Shown: positions 12,201 through 24,950 of the stretch, in pieces
Numbering within the stretch: the stretch's first letter is position 1
How the letters are laid out: each line of letters begins with the position of its first letter
Assembly: GCA_944474755.1 (NCBI GenBank)
Contig: OX104122.1
Coordinates: 3,032,751 to 3,096,750 of the forward strand
Source: Limnoperna fortunei
Taxonomy: Eukaryota; Mollusca; Bivalvia; Mytilida; Modiolidae
Length of the DNA: 64,000 nucleotides
Reading direction: 5' to 3'
Translations under genes and position numbers: made by a program
Notes under the pieces: model-generated
The model's input: only the letters and a program-made list of their open reading frames with translations
Told to the model about the DNA's origin: nothing
Database searches by the model: none

Positions 12201-12865
12201 TTAATAAATAAAGACAGGCTAAAAATTGTGTCAAAAAGTACTTTAATTAATACAAAGATCATTACAATATTTATGGTATTTGGTAATCGTATGTTGTCAG
12301 CTGGTCATTAGTAATCGCCTCAGTTTTTATAATCTTCAAAGAGCAAAGGCACGGAAACATATTTTTAAACTGGGTTATTCATCCTATTTAGGTGGTAATG
12401 CAGGTTATTACGTCACAACCTGCAGTCTCGTGGTAACTTCTGTCAATATGACGGCCATCCCATATACAAAATTTTACCTCATTTAATCCACTCTAGAAGC
12501 GTAACGGTAAAGAACACAATAAAACATGAAAACAAATATGTTTCTATTTATTTAAAGAATAACATAAAAGTGTCATTTGGTGCGAGGTTTCCCTTTAAGG
12601 TTAATTATCCTCTTTATTATCAACTAACTGTCAAACTAGTAATCATGAAGTTTTTATTCCGACAAACAATTTTCTGTTTGAAATATAATAAAATAATCTT
12701 GGCTATATATTTTTTGTTTTCGAGTTCCTCTATTCAATCTTTAAAAAATAAAAAAAAGTGATAACACTAAGTTTAAGTTTTCTACATTGAAGTTCAAGTT
12801 CAAGCCGAGATACAAAATGATGACAACAAACTATTTTAAAGTTAGAAGTTAGACACTATTTTGAC
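9276..12865. other. Long gene-free stretch
   Basis: AT-rich intergenic sequence. Two direct CTGATTGGTTGA motifs near 9420 and 9461, and an opposite AACCAATCAG near 9634, are CCAAT-box-like but occur also in repeats of this window. A 99-codon minus-strand frame at 10211-10510 has no recognisable domain. No exon or RNA gene can be supported. Confidence 0.5.
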
Positions 12866-12869
12866 ACTT

Positions 12870-14527
12870 CATAGAGAAAACTAGTATTTGTAAAATTAGC
12901 TACAAGAAGTCGGTTCGTGTTTCTTTAAATGCTACTGGACTATACAGACCGTCCTCCATTGAGAGAATTTGTCTGCTTTGTTGTCCATCAGCAGACAATA
13001 CTATTACACCATTACCTCCATTATTGAAAACGTGTCCTTCGTTATCGACCGATATACCGTGTGGTTTACTAAGAGAATTTTGATCTCTAAATGTCCATAT
13101 TGTGTTACCTTTCATGTCACAACATGTAACGGTGTTACTTTATTTGTGGTTGGTGTAGTACAGTTTGTCGCTGTATGCAGAGATATATGAAACTTTTGGT
13201 AAATTACACTTGACAATGGTTCTTGTGTTTTTACTTTTAACATTCATCATCTCGATTCTCTTTCCTGTAACGCAAGACACTAGTAATCCATTCACTGATG
13301 TGATACCACAACAACAGTAATCTTTGGGGATGAATTGTAATATTTTACAATTGCTGATATCTATAATTATTATCCATTAGGTGCGTAACCGCCTGTTGTA
13401 ATAGCGACTGCTTTGTCACTGATACATGTACCATCAAAGGCATGGTAAGGTTGTAATGGCACTTCAAACAAACTTTTAGCATCAGTACCAACTATTCGTT
13501 TCATACTGAATCACAGAAGATAATGTTACCGTCCGGTAGGATATCACATCGGCATATCTGAGTTATGTTATTGGTAATGGACTTTGTTAATTTGAGTTTG
13601 ATATCTTGGATCGATTTAGACTGTACATCAACTAACTGAGCTTGTGTGACTTTCTGTTTAACTAGATTAAGATCACGAGGGTTTTTCGCAGCATGGAAAG
13701 ACCCAAATGTCTTAATTTCATCTAAAGTACTTTTTAAAATTCTTTTAACACTGAACTTTAGTGCGATTTTATCAAGATATCCATTATCAATGATTGACTG
13801 TAGAAATATTTCTGTTGTGGTAGCCACAAACGATATCTGTCGTAATGAAAAGAATGTTCGAAGATTGGAAGCATGTTGACTTACATTTTCAAGTTGTTGT
13901 TTCGAGGATATATTTTCTTCTTTCTTTTCCTCAAGAAGTATTAAGGTGGTCTCTAGTTCTTTTCTGGCTTTTTGTTCTATATCACTAACGTCTGTCCTCA
14001 AGACTACTTTGATTTGATCAAGGTGTTCATTTATTTCCTGACGGATTTTGTAATTTTAGACATAATTGTCTCCTTTTGGTCATTCAAGATTGTTATTTTG
14101 TCTTTAATTGTATCCTCAATATATAAGATGGTCTCATGAATATCTACCAAACACTGTTCAGCGTCCCGAAATGTTTCTGATGTCTTCACATTTGTGATTA
14201 GTTTACTTAAACACTTAAAGGTTTTACATCTTTGCAGTAGGAATGTTCCTCAAAAAATTGCAGGCAGATAGGCTTATCATCAGTTTAGCAAAATATCTGT
14301 TGTTTTTCATGATGACCGCTGCAGTAACTGACAATAGAGGAAATTGATGGATCTAGAGTCTGATGGTCTGTGGCAGAAATTGTATCGTGGTTTTTAGAGA
14401 TGTTTAAAATTCAATGGGCCGTTTTACATTCATCACATAATGCCTGTTCACATTTAAAACACCAGTCAGTGGACTGTTTGCATATATGAATCTTGTCACA
14501 TATGCTGTAAATGGTTTTGTCTGTCAT
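12870..14527 (-). pseudogene. B-box/coiled-coil/NHL-type (TRIM-like) pseudogene, copy A
   Basis: The minus strand aligns over its length with the nearly intact copy at 24951-26633. The N-terminal B-box 1 remnant starts at an ATG ending at 14527 and keeps ICKQSTDWCFKCEQALCDEC. A stop follows after the first B-box, others follow in and after B-box 2, and frameshifts separate the coiled coil (best open part 13501-14001, 166 residues) from the propeller part (12900-13115, with GNTIWTFRDQN). A short deletion affects the last residues. The family comprises RING-less TRIM-like proteins that use B-boxes and a coiled coil for assembly and a beta-propeller for ligand binding (family knowledge). It is the most diverged of the three copies, and its flanks are not obviously part of the B/C segmental duplication. 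Confidence 0.85.
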
Positions 14528-16345
14528 AATTAATGAAAGTTCTGTAAAAAAAACTTACACTCTGCAAATACTGTGTTTGCAGACCAAGGATTTCATTGTG
14601 TGAAATATATTTAATTTCCCAGTTAGTCGGAAATTTTAAAGTGTATGACACATTAACATTAAAATATCATACCTAATAATCAGATATGCAAACGTGATAT
14701 TTTTGTGCCATAAATAACGTAATATTGATTAAGATTTTACCTCCCTATATAAACACCATGAATCCTGTGCAAAATGATTATTAATGTTTCAAACTTATGC
14801 ACATAACAATAAGCAGTAGTTTTTTGACAATGGACTGTTATTTGAAATGACTATTGCTGTAGTTGCTATATTTTTGGCTGTTTGTTCAAAAGATTGCTGG
14901 TTTCGTGAACGTTTATTTGTGGATTGTCTTTTTGACAGTCTTCTTGGTATTTATTTTTTGTTATTAACTTCATTCATCAGAATGAACTGACACGTGTTTT
15001 ACTTATATATCAAAACTGAATTTTTCTTCCTGGGTTCTGTTGAAAGATTAATAATAAATCATTCTATTAACTAATACATTTATTTATTTATTTATTCGTA
15101 TTAGATTGTATAACCCTGGTATCTGATGATATTCGATAATTTATTTTGTTTACGATGATTGAAAAAAAACGTGTGTACCGCAAAATAAACTAATGTTTTT
15201 ATTTAACTTTAATAAACTAAACATGACATATTCATACCTTTATATAAATATATAATAGACAGATTTAAAACGTAATAGTATATGATTGATTAATTGATTC
15301 TTTGAATAAATGCTAGTTCGATGTCCATCAAACATATACGTTAGCTATATTCAACCTTTTACAATAATCCTATTCTTTTTGAAAATCTACAAAAATAATC
15401 TTTGTAGTGCAACTACTCTCTAAACAACTATTATGACCTAATAAGACTCCCAATGATAACGCCTTCCATTTGGTGACGCTTCGGCAGCTCTGTTGGTCGA
15501 GCATATAGAACCCATTTTGCATATTCCCAGTTATATTTCATAAATCTGCTTAATAAAATACTGACTATCACAGATTAAACGAGTCGTCAGTCAAGTATTG
15601 GCTGAGTTTAACTATATGTTATGAAGACTATAAAGGTGGCATTAAAAGTTTTATAACAGAAATACATATTCTATGATATTTGTTTTGTCTCTTTTGGGTC
15701 TGACTTGCAGTATTGCGTGAATTATTATTTGATTTAGAACACAATCTATAATTTTATGCTTCAACGTGTGGGTCGTCGTGTGAAATGTTGTCTTTGACCT
15801 AAAGCACTTGAAACATGAATTATAATGCTTTAAAACATTATATAACTGTAGCATTCGTTAGACAAGTATAAGTAACGTAGTAAACTTTAAATGTTATTAT
15901 AAGTTAGTATAGTTTATATTTAATTCAAACAGAGAAGTTTTTTCGTCCAAGATGAACACTCAAGACCTAAAATATGTCAACTCAAATTCAGTAACATATA
16001 ATAATCAGAAATGCAAACATTTCTATTTACTTCTGTAAGTCGTATGATAATATGTTAATCTTTTAAAGTAATCAAAATATTTTAACAACCGGGGCAAGTC
16101 GCTCTTTGGATTTAGATTAAATATGTCGTTAAGTTTTGAAGATCATGGGTTATTTATCCTATATTTCATCCAAAACGTACATATTTAATATTTCTAAAAC
16201 CTCGCTCTTAAAGTAAACATTTTAAAGAAGTATCGTATTCAAATAATCTAAAATACATCAAACTATTGATAATAACATTATAAATGTTCATTAGTGCATA
16301 TACATTGAGTATTAGGAACATAATGTGCTTGAACAGTAAATTCAT
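14528..16345. other. Gene-free AT-rich stretch
   Basis: It contains a (TTTA)n run near 15078-15094 and a possible tRNA-like SINE head near 15478. Several short open frames are unsupported. Confidence 0.5.
15474..15530 (+). mobile_element. Possible tRNA-like SINE head
   Basis: GCTTCGGCAGCTCTGTTGG followed by TCGAGCATATAGAACCC resembles the 5' half of a tRNA (D-stem and loop region with an A-box-like core). No matching acceptor, T-arm or B box follows, so it is not a functional tRNA. A similar phrase, CTGCTCTGTGGGTCGAGCAC, occurs near 45477. Confidence 0.3.
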
Positions 16346-16349
16346 TGTT

Positions 16350-16578
16350 TTTTTTTTGTTTGAAAAGTGTTTAACGCCACCGTCAGTAATTTTTCACGTT
16401 GATCATGGTGCTAATTGTTTATTGTAGAGGAAGCCGGAGAAACTGGAGAAAACCCCGAACATGCGGTAGGAAAACTGGCAATTCTTGTCTATTATGATGG
16501 AGTCCTCAGGGAGACCCGAACCCTAATCTCAGAGCAGGTGATCAATAGCTGATGACAAACTGCCTTAACAGCCAATTG
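16350..16578 (-). mobile_element. tRNA-derived SINE (minus orientation)
   Basis: Read on plus, it shows the reversed 3' end (AAGTGTTTAACGCCACCGTC), then CCGGAGAAACTGGAGAAAAC, then the reversed central and B-box region (GACCCGAACCCTAATCTCAG), and the reversed head with CTGCCTTAACAGCC. The order and phrases match the plus-strand SINEs in this window. Confidence 0.65.
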
Positions 16579-18135
16579 ATATTTGAAGGAAAAGACAAAT
16601 ATAATGTCTTTGTACTTCGCAATTGTCCTTACAAGGTTTGTTTGTGTAGCTCTAAACCCACGATGTTTAGTAGAGCTTATTAGCTAAAATGATAACAGCG
16701 ATAATTGCAGAATAATTTATACTTAAATCAATACAAATTTGGTGGGTATTGATCTTAAAACAACGTAAAAACAATGTTAATGTACCACACTAGAAACACT
16801 GTTGTATTCCCAAATCAATTTTTATATCCACGCACAGATTACACTAAACTTAGTAAGAAGCCGAAACTGTTTATCAGGCATAAATGTCTGATATTTTCAT
16901 TGAAACGAGTCGAATCTAATTTATAATTGGTCACTGTATTCTTTATTTCTACAAATAAAGGTTTTCCTTCCATCTCCTTGGTTTAACTCACAATTTCTTA
17001 AATGTAAGTTTGGAGATATATATACGGGCACAGAGTTATTGTCCTAAGATATTCTACAACAACTTCCTGTAGTTCACTGTAGACAACAAGACCACATACA
17101 ATTTGATATGACACCATAACAGACCCCATCTGTTCTATAATGCTAATCAATATGCGTGATTAACATACCGTAAATTTTAAAGATATCGTATAAAGTGAGT
17201 TTTTATTATCACCAATGCAACAGGAACAAGTAAGGTTTCTTCATTACAATTTGCATTAAATCCTCTACAATTCCGCTTGGTGATCTACTTTGAGGATCTC
17301 GTCGAAGGTGGCAATGTCATCAATACGTTCAAAGTTCTGCAGACGAACAGGTTTTCTCATGGAAAACGGTTGGAGTTGTTTTTGGTCTACTTCTATCAGA
17401 ATGAAAAGTATTGCATGGTTAAGGAGTTTGTTTGGATAATGTTTAAATATTCAGTTAAAATGATGTTGGAAAGTTTATTAGAAGGAGTAAAATATTTGTT
17501 CAATGTTTCTAAAAAGAGTTCAAGGGGTTTAGCCATGCCATTTGCAAAGTAGAAAATTGTCTGCTTTAACTCTTTTATACACACGGTAATATAAAATAGC
17601 TGCATTAAGAACGGATCACTCGCTCTTTGCAGAGAGGATTACAAAATTACAAGGGCTTCCACAACGAAGCAATACTAGATGATATTAGTGCTTTGAAGAC
17701 TACATGGCCTAATTCTGAACATCTAAAACCATTCGTTTTCAAAAGCATTGCGATCGACTTTTACAATGACCAAATTTCGGGAATTTTAAGAATTATACCG
17801 GATTTGCTTTCGTAGGTAACAACTCTTGTACTTTAAGGTATACTCTGAGGTTGAAGTTCTGTGCATAGTTCTGTGGCTTTGAGATCTCTTTATATCGTCA
17901 TCTTTGTAGCTTTCATTGCTTGGCTACTTTTAGAATACGAGGAGGGAACACCTTGATGCTGATGTACGAATTTTGTGTTAGCGAAAGTAAATTTGGTGAT
18001 TGTAGGTTCCGAAAGCATTTAAAATATTCATTTTATTTACATTTTGTCATCGGCACATCCTTTGATTGCTTTTTGTTTCAGTTAGCAAAGTGATGACTTA
18101 TGTTTTGAACCTCATATTCATGGTGGCTGCATCAG
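16579..18135. other. Gene-free stretch with two unassigned open frames
   Basis: Open frames at 17277-17552 (91 codons) and 17627-17815 (62 codons) on plus lie close together. I cannot place either in a family, and neither has clear flanking splice signals. They could be an old pseudogene or chance frames. Confidence 0.35.
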
Positions 18136-18139
18136 GTTG

Positions 18140-18325
18140 TTAGGTGCCAAGTGGTTAAGGGAGTAAGTCATCTACCATGGATCATGTGGTATGTAAACGC
18201 CGAGGTTGCGGGTTCGAGTCACTGCGGTCATGGTTTACTCGAGTTCATCTTAATTAACAACTATTGCCAGTTTTTTTTTTACTGCAGGTCGGAGTTTTTC
18301 TCTACATTATCTTAATCTATTTTGT
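18140..18325 (+). mobile_element. tRNA-derived SINE
   Basis: The A-box region GTGCCAAGTGGTTAAGGGAG and B-box GCGGGTTCGAGTCACTGCGG are both present. They are followed by the central phrase CTCGAGTTCATCTTAATTAA and a T-rich stretch, then CTGCAGGTCGGAGTTTTTCTC. The 3' terminus is not clear. Confidence 0.65.
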
Positions 18326-21300
18326 CTGTATAAGGCGCTCTGTTTAAAACGTTCTCTAATGACACTATTTTGTAGTTTTTAAATGAGATTGATTTATACC
18401 GCAAAATTTGATGTTGATCGCAAATACATGCTGGCAACAACCACTAAACATTGTTTGCATAAAAAGATTAATAATCAGATTCTTGAAAGTTTAATTACCA
18501 ACGGGATGCTCACATGATATACTGTACGTAATGTAAGACAGTATATTCAATTAAACAACAACATGTTAAAATTCTCTTGATTAAAATTTATTTGAAACTT
18601 AATGATACCACGAAGAACAATAACCGAACCACAGTTGAACTTTTAGGTAAATAAAATGCTTAACAATATATTTTACTTTTCTATTAACTCTATCTCACTT
18701 AGTCAAGAAAAAAGGCAAGTAATATTTTTATTATACATTTGTACAATTATAAGCATTAATTCCCAATAAATCTGGAGGAAATGACATAGCTAAGAAAATG
18801 CCAATTGTAAACTTCTCGTTCATTGCAGCAACATTCCACCAACTCCAAAAGTATGTTGTGTACATAACTTATAGTTTTTTTACGTTATTGTAGATCCTGC
18901 GATCGCTATTTTGATTTTTTGAGGCCGCTTACTGCTGTTGACTGGTAAACTGCTCAAACAAAGTTGTGTTATACTAAAGTTTGTTCCTTCATCATGACTT
19001 AATAGATCGTTATGGTAAATCAATCTCTCAAATACGATTGGACATTTTCGATGAGTCATAATAGTCTTTCATATTCCTGGATTTGTTCGTCTATATCCGG
19101 ATTTGTAATTGTCCCTGGACTTTCGGCTCTTGTTTTGCAATCGGGTTCCTTTGCTATTTTATATATTGTGCAATATGTTAATATAATAATGAAAACAAAT
19201 AGTAAGTTTATATAATTATGATCTATATTATATGGTACATGTATGTCTGGCTATGTCGCAAATGGTTTTATATTGTGTAATATTTTACTAAATATATTGA
19301 AAAATAGTAGCTTTAATAACTATGATCTACAGTTTATGTATATCGTATGTTTGGCTCTGTCCCTTTAATTTGTTGTATTTATATACAAGTACTTTAATAA
19401 TCATATTCGTGTCTGTGTTGTGCCATACCATGTAAAGGACCCTTAATTGGAATAAAAAAATTAAGTTTCTTTCTTACACATGAAAAAAAAGTGTTCTATA
19501 CTTGACACAATATATATTTAGCGAAATATTGTACATTTAATTAAAATCACTGGATTCAATGATGCATTTTAATGCAAAAAGGGGGAAATCTGTTAAACCT
19601 GTTTCGTCGTGCACTGTTATTTACTATTGATACAATTAAGTTAACGTCACGATTTACTATCAAGCATTTAACATTTTAATCTAATATAAAGTGCTCAAAA
19701 CTACGGATCTACGTGTACGAATAAGATTTATTTTGATTCGGTACATATAACTTAAACTCTACGTAATCTATATGGCTTTTTACTGAATAATGCGAATGAA
19801 AGTTAACTTAAAATTAAGAGAAATATAAAAAAATAAATACTTATAAATACGTTAACAGACGCTGCATTGTAAAATATACATACATTGTAAACACCTGGCA
19901 GGTTTTTGTCGATCATCCAGACGCTTTAATTGCATTTGTGCGTCTAGAGTAATCTCTATATTGAACACGTTATCATAACGCTCAAAACGTTTTTATTGAT
20001 GAGATGATATTTATATTGTCTAGAAAATTGCTTCGTTCATACCAAGAAGTTTTACAAAAAATTGAACCAAAGTTTATATAGACCATTTTTATAAAATTCT
20101 TTTTTATCAGTTAGGTAAACAATTATTATTGCTATGCACAATCAAGACAGAAACACACAGTGACGTCACTTTATAAGTATAGACATGTCTTCATGGTTTT
20201 CCTGGTCTAAAATTATGGCCCTAACAATAGAATGATTGTTTTGTCTAAACCTGTTGGCAGCTAAATTACAGTAACGGCGTGACAGACGTAATTATATATG
20301 TGTCTGAGTTATCGAGACTACTTGCAGGTAGCAATCAACAAAGAACGACAACTCTACAAGGAGGAAAATATGACACGATAAATTACTTGGATATATTTTT
20401 GTTACTATAAAAACTCTTTACGGAAAAAAAATTGCCCAAAAAATGACAAGAGTCGAGTGCCAAAAGTAAAATTCTTTTCCAAAAACATTAAAACAAAGTA
20501 TAAAGAAATATTTTATTTAGATATTTTAGGTTTTAAACTTTGTCATCATACATGTTTATCTTAAACCTCAACAATTTATTTGATGGTTTTATGGCTTAAA
20601 CACTTTTTTGTTGTGTGCAAGTTGTCTATCATATTCAAGATTTATTTCGTCTATATTTATCCTTTAAATAAGTTACCCAGAATTATTTATATATAGCTTG
20701 GTCTGAAACTAAAGATTTCCTCAGGTCAAAACTTATAATGGGTTAATGTCGAATGAATTGAGTCTGGAAAAATACAACAAAGATTGGGTTTGTATGTCTT
20801 TGTCAACAGTGACCGGCCCAACCTCCAATGAGACACAATCTTCTTTATACTTTCGTATCCTTATACCAAAACTGACAAATATATTTTTAAAAAAATGATA
20901 TTTATCTATTTAGTTAACGTGTAATGTACTGATTCAAATTAAAGATCTGTTGGAATTGTTTTCAATTCATTTTCAATATAATTCACAAGTTGTATCTTTA
21001 CGCTGGCATGAACCTTCGTTTTCTTAATTAATTTCTTCAATGTTTTAAAGTAATCAAGGAATGATTTCTTTAGTTCAGAGTTAAATGTACCATTTTTCAG
21101 CTTTCTATCAAAAGCGTTAGTCACTTGTTTATAATCTCTAAAGGTATTGTCAGAACATTGAAGGTTCTTTCTGTGTTTATACTTTGTGCTGTTATTTGTT
21201 CTTTAAGAACACTCTGCTGTGATTTTATAAAGAATAGTTGTGAATTCTTAACAAGCCTTGTCTATGCCACTTTGAAATTCAGAGAAAGAATTTAGTTCAA

Positions 21301-21489
21301 AGTTAATATCATTTTTTTCAAATTTTCAGAATCAAGGATTTTTCATTTCACTTATAAGAACATACTTCTGACAGCTATCTTGTGTTTGGATAACTATTTC
21401 ACATGTATTGTAGAAAAACAAAAATGACAAGTGTAGAAATCCGTATAGACTTAAGATGATTTATATTAGTTAGAAAATATCATTTGTAA
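18326..21489. other. Long gene-free AT-rich stretch
   Basis: Only a short Penelope-like tail fragment (about 19055-19165) is recognised. A minus-strand 61-codon lysine-rich frame at 20939-21124 has no recognisable domain, and the sequence upstream of it contains stops in the frames I checked. Confidence 0.45.
19055..19165 (+). mobile_element. Penelope-like element 3' tail fragment
   Basis: TCTTTCATATTCCTGGATTT, then TCGTCTATATCCGGATTTG and GACTTTCGGCTCTTGTTTTG, match (in reverse) the low-coordinate end of the element at 38445-39740 and the tails at 22.8 and 42.6 kb. The middle part is deleted. Confidence 0.5.
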
Positions 21490-22189
21490 ATGTGTATATG
21501 ATATCGCGATCTAAAAGATGTTGGTTTAAGAAAGAAAAAGATACTTTTATGCTCTTTTTGTGAAAGCCTAGCAGATCTTCCACTAGTGATACAATTTTTC
21601 TTTGTCTTTCCGCTCGTTTCGCTGCGAAAACACATATTATTTCTATCACAATTGGGAGATCAACCTGTCTGTACCAAAAACGTATATAAGGACCTAGTAT
21701 TTTCCATAGATTCTTTGTAAAACTGTTTAGTGATGGCAGCCTTCTTGGATATTAGAACAGCAACACAATATAAAAATAATATAGATTTTACCACTAATCA
21801 TATGTAAAAGATGTAGTCAATCTAATTAAAACTAAAGCAGACTTCTTACATTTTATAACAGCACCACGATCACAAATTAAATACAAATTCTACCAGGAAT
21901 CATATCTCCAAGATATGTTCAATTTTATGCTCCTTCTTTTCGTTGTCTCTGTGAAGCAAAAATAACAAAAACAAAAAAGAGCGAAACAGAATTAACTACA
22001 GAAATACAGAAACATAAATAACTACATTTCGAGGGGCTAGGCATTCCGAAATCACAAGTCTAGTAGAGGGATCATCAATACCATTTGATGTACAGTTGAA
22101 AATTAATACAGCTGGAAACTCTATTTTGGTTGCGTTTATTATCAATCTTTTAAAATGAAACTAACCAGTTTAGAACAAGACAATTTTTT

Positions 22190-22560
22190 TGTATGTTTGT
22201 TTGAAAGTTGTTGAACGCACTTTCAGCAATTTTTCACCTATATCATAGTTTTATTCGGGGGAGAAGGCCGGAGTACCAAGACAATTTTGTGTATGTTTGT
22301 TTGTTTGAAAGTTGTTTAACGCCACTTTCAGCAAGTTTTCAGCTATATCATAGTTTTATTCCGGGGAGAAGGCCGGAGTACCCGGAGATAACCCCGACTT
22401 TCGGTATGACAACTGGCATTTCTTTTCAATTAAGTTTGAAGACAAGCGCCCCATGCCCGCAGTGGGACTCGATCCTGCAATATCGCTGTTGACAGACTAC
22501 GTGATTAATTATTAGACGAACTACCTTAAATACTTGGCCACCATAGCCCCTAAGACCATT
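22190..22560 (-). mobile_element. SINE with internally duplicated 3' half (minus orientation)
   Basis: The plus-strand phrase GTTTGTTTGAAAGTTGTT..ACGC..CTTTCAGCAA through GAGAAGGCCGGAGTACC occurs twice (near 22195 and 22295). Only the second is followed by the remaining SINE body (CCCGCAGTGGGACTCGATCC and the reversed head with GCCACCATAGCCCC). The insertion interrupts segment B between TTATCAATCTTTT and GATTGAAAGACC. Segment C is uninterrupted there (near 42430-42445), so the element entered B after the duplication, or was cleanly absent from C's ancestor. Confidence 0.65.
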
Positions 22561-22839
22561 TTGATTGAAAGACCGGACATATATTGATTCTCTATCAAAC
22601 TTTTACTGCTAATCCTGAATATTGATATGGTTCCTAGGGCTGGATCAAAGGAACTGCCCGTTTTGTTCACGAGTAATGAAGAAGAAATATTGATTTAATC
22701 AGTGTTTGAACTGTTGTAATATGGAAAGCCTAGTGTGTGACATGTTTGAAATATGGCAAGGTAAAAATCCTTGTTATTGTGGATAAATAAAGGCACATTT
22801 GTACACATACAAACACTTTTTGGGTAGTCTGTCATATTC

Positions 22840-23080
22840 CTGGATTTGACTTTTTTATAGACATGTAAATGAGTAAATCGATGGTCTCTAATTTGAGGTA
22901 GGCACTGCTTACTCGTCCGGAGCTCCGTGGATTTTGTACAGTTCAGGTTACTCGCTTTGTTTTTTGTGTTTTTGGTTTTTGATTTGCGTTTTATATGTTT
23001 GACTATATCCGGGTATGTAATGATTGTCCTTAACTTTTTGCTCTTTTTGTTCTGTCGGTTTCATTTCAGAATTTTGTTAA
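22840..23080 (+). mobile_element. Penelope-like element 3' tail in segment B
   Basis: TCATATTCCTGGATTTGACT, GAGTAAATCGATGGTCTCTA, GGCACTGCTTACTCGTCCGG and TGTTTTTGGTTTTTGATTTG align in reverse with 38470-38720. The same insertion is present in segment C at 42585-42850, so it predates the duplication. Confidence 0.6.
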
Positions 23081-23152
23081 AACGATAGCAAAAAATACTA
23101 AGACCCGATAAAAGTAGTAAGTCAATTTGGACAGAGAAATAACTGGCCACAG

Positions 23153-24491
23153 CATATATTAAAACACACAATACAAAATAAGTTAAAAAAACATATATTA
23201 AAACACACAACACACAATAAGTAAATAAAACATATATTAAAACACACAACACACAATAAGTAAAAAAACATATATTAAAACACACAACACACACTAAGTA
23301 AAAAAAACATATATTAAAACACACAACACACAATAAGTAAATAAAACATATATTAAAACACACAACACACAATAAGTAAATAAAACATATATTAAAACAC
23401 ACAACACACAATAAGTTAAAAAAACATATATTAAAACACACAACACACAATAAGTAAATAAAACATATATTAAAACACACAACACACAATAAGTCAATAA
23501 AACATATATTAAAACACACAACACACAATAAGTAAAAAACATATATTAAAACACACAACACACAATAAGTAAATAAAACATATATTAAAACACACAACAC
23601 ACAATAAGTAAATAAAACATATATTAAAACACACAACACACAATAAGTAAAAAACATATATTAAAACACACAACACACAATAAGTAAATAAAACATATAT
23701 TAAAACACACAACACACAATAAGTAAAAAAACATATTAAAACACACAACACACAATAAGTAAAAAAACATATATTAAAACACACAACACACAATAAGTAA
23801 ATAAAACATATATTAAAACACACAATACACAATAAGTAAGAAAACATATATTAAAACACACAATACACAATAAGTAAATAAAACATATATTAAAACACAC
23901 AATACACAATAAGTAAGAAAACATATATTAAAACACACAACACACAATAAGTAAATAAAACATATATTAAAACACACAATACACAATAAGTAAAAAAACA
24001 TATATTAAAACACACAATACACAATAAGTAAAAAAACATATATTAAAACACACAACACACAATAAGTAAATAAAACATATATTAAAACACACAATACACA
24101 ATAAGTAAGAAAAACATATATTAAAACACACAATACACAATAAGTAAAAAAAACATATATTAAAACACACAATACACAATAAGTAAGAAAACATATATTA
24201 AAACACACAACACACAATAAGTAAATAAAACATATATTAAAACACACAATACACAATAAGTAAAAAAACATATATTAAAACACACAATACACAATAAGTA
24301 AAAAAACATATATTAAAACACACAACACACAATAAGTAAATAAAACATATATTAAAACACACAATACACAATAAGTAAGAAAACATATATTAAAACACAC
24401 AACACACAATATTTAAAAAAAACATATATTAAAACACACAACACACAATAAGTAAAAAAACATATTAAAACACACAACACGCAAGGAGTAA
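23153..24491. repeat. 38-bp minisatellite, about 35 units
   Basis: The unit is about 37-39 bp: CATATATTAAAACACACAAC, then ACACAATAAGTAAATAAAA. Two variant positions (AACACACA/AATACACA, and linker ATAAAA/AAAAAAA/AAGAAAA) mark the units. From about unit 18 the T variant appears, and a six-unit pattern is repeated with a seven-unit offset, so there is a local higher-order structure. Segment C holds one degenerate unit at the equivalent site (42919-42950). The long minus-strand frames made of CVVCFNICF repeats are artefacts of this array. Confidence 0.93.
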
Positions 24492-24950
24492 AAACTGAAT
24501 CCTGCTCAATGATGCCAATATATTCGATATTTTAATGGAAGCGTTAAGGATTACATGTCGTAAAGCAACAAGTCGTATTTTCTTACCTCTGGAAGAGTAC
24601 ATAGCAAGGAAACAAGTATAACGTCTCTTTGTCATTAAATAAGTTATTTTAACGTTTATTGTTATCCAAATAATTATTTAACTTAACAATGATTAAGTTT
24701 CATATTATGTTAGTGGGAAGGTAAAAAACCTTGAATTTGAAATATATTTAAATGAAACCATCTTGACAACAACAGTTCTCTAAGAGTTCCAGTATTTATT
24801 TAACAATGTCAGGTAATTGTTTACACTGCGTGTTTATTTGTTTGTTGACGAAAGCGTCAATTTTTAATCTTTAACACATCACTTCTATCAAAACATATAT
24901 TAGAAATCAGGAGGAAAAAACATGGAACAATTGTAAAGTTAAGTCAAAGA

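Noticed and set aside
17277..17815. Two adjacent plus-strand frames as a possible gene
   Set aside because: Neither resembles a family I know, both strands have similar open stretches, and no convincing splice or start context is visible.
20939..21124. Lysine-rich 61-codon minus frame as a coiled-coil gene fragment
   Set aside because: It is too short, and the upstream sequence has stops in the frames I checked.
23061..24271. Long overlapping minus-strand frames (up to 198 codons) of CVVCFNICF repeats
   Set aside because: They are translations of the 38-bp minisatellite, present in several frames at once; composition and repetition follow the array and segment C lacks them.
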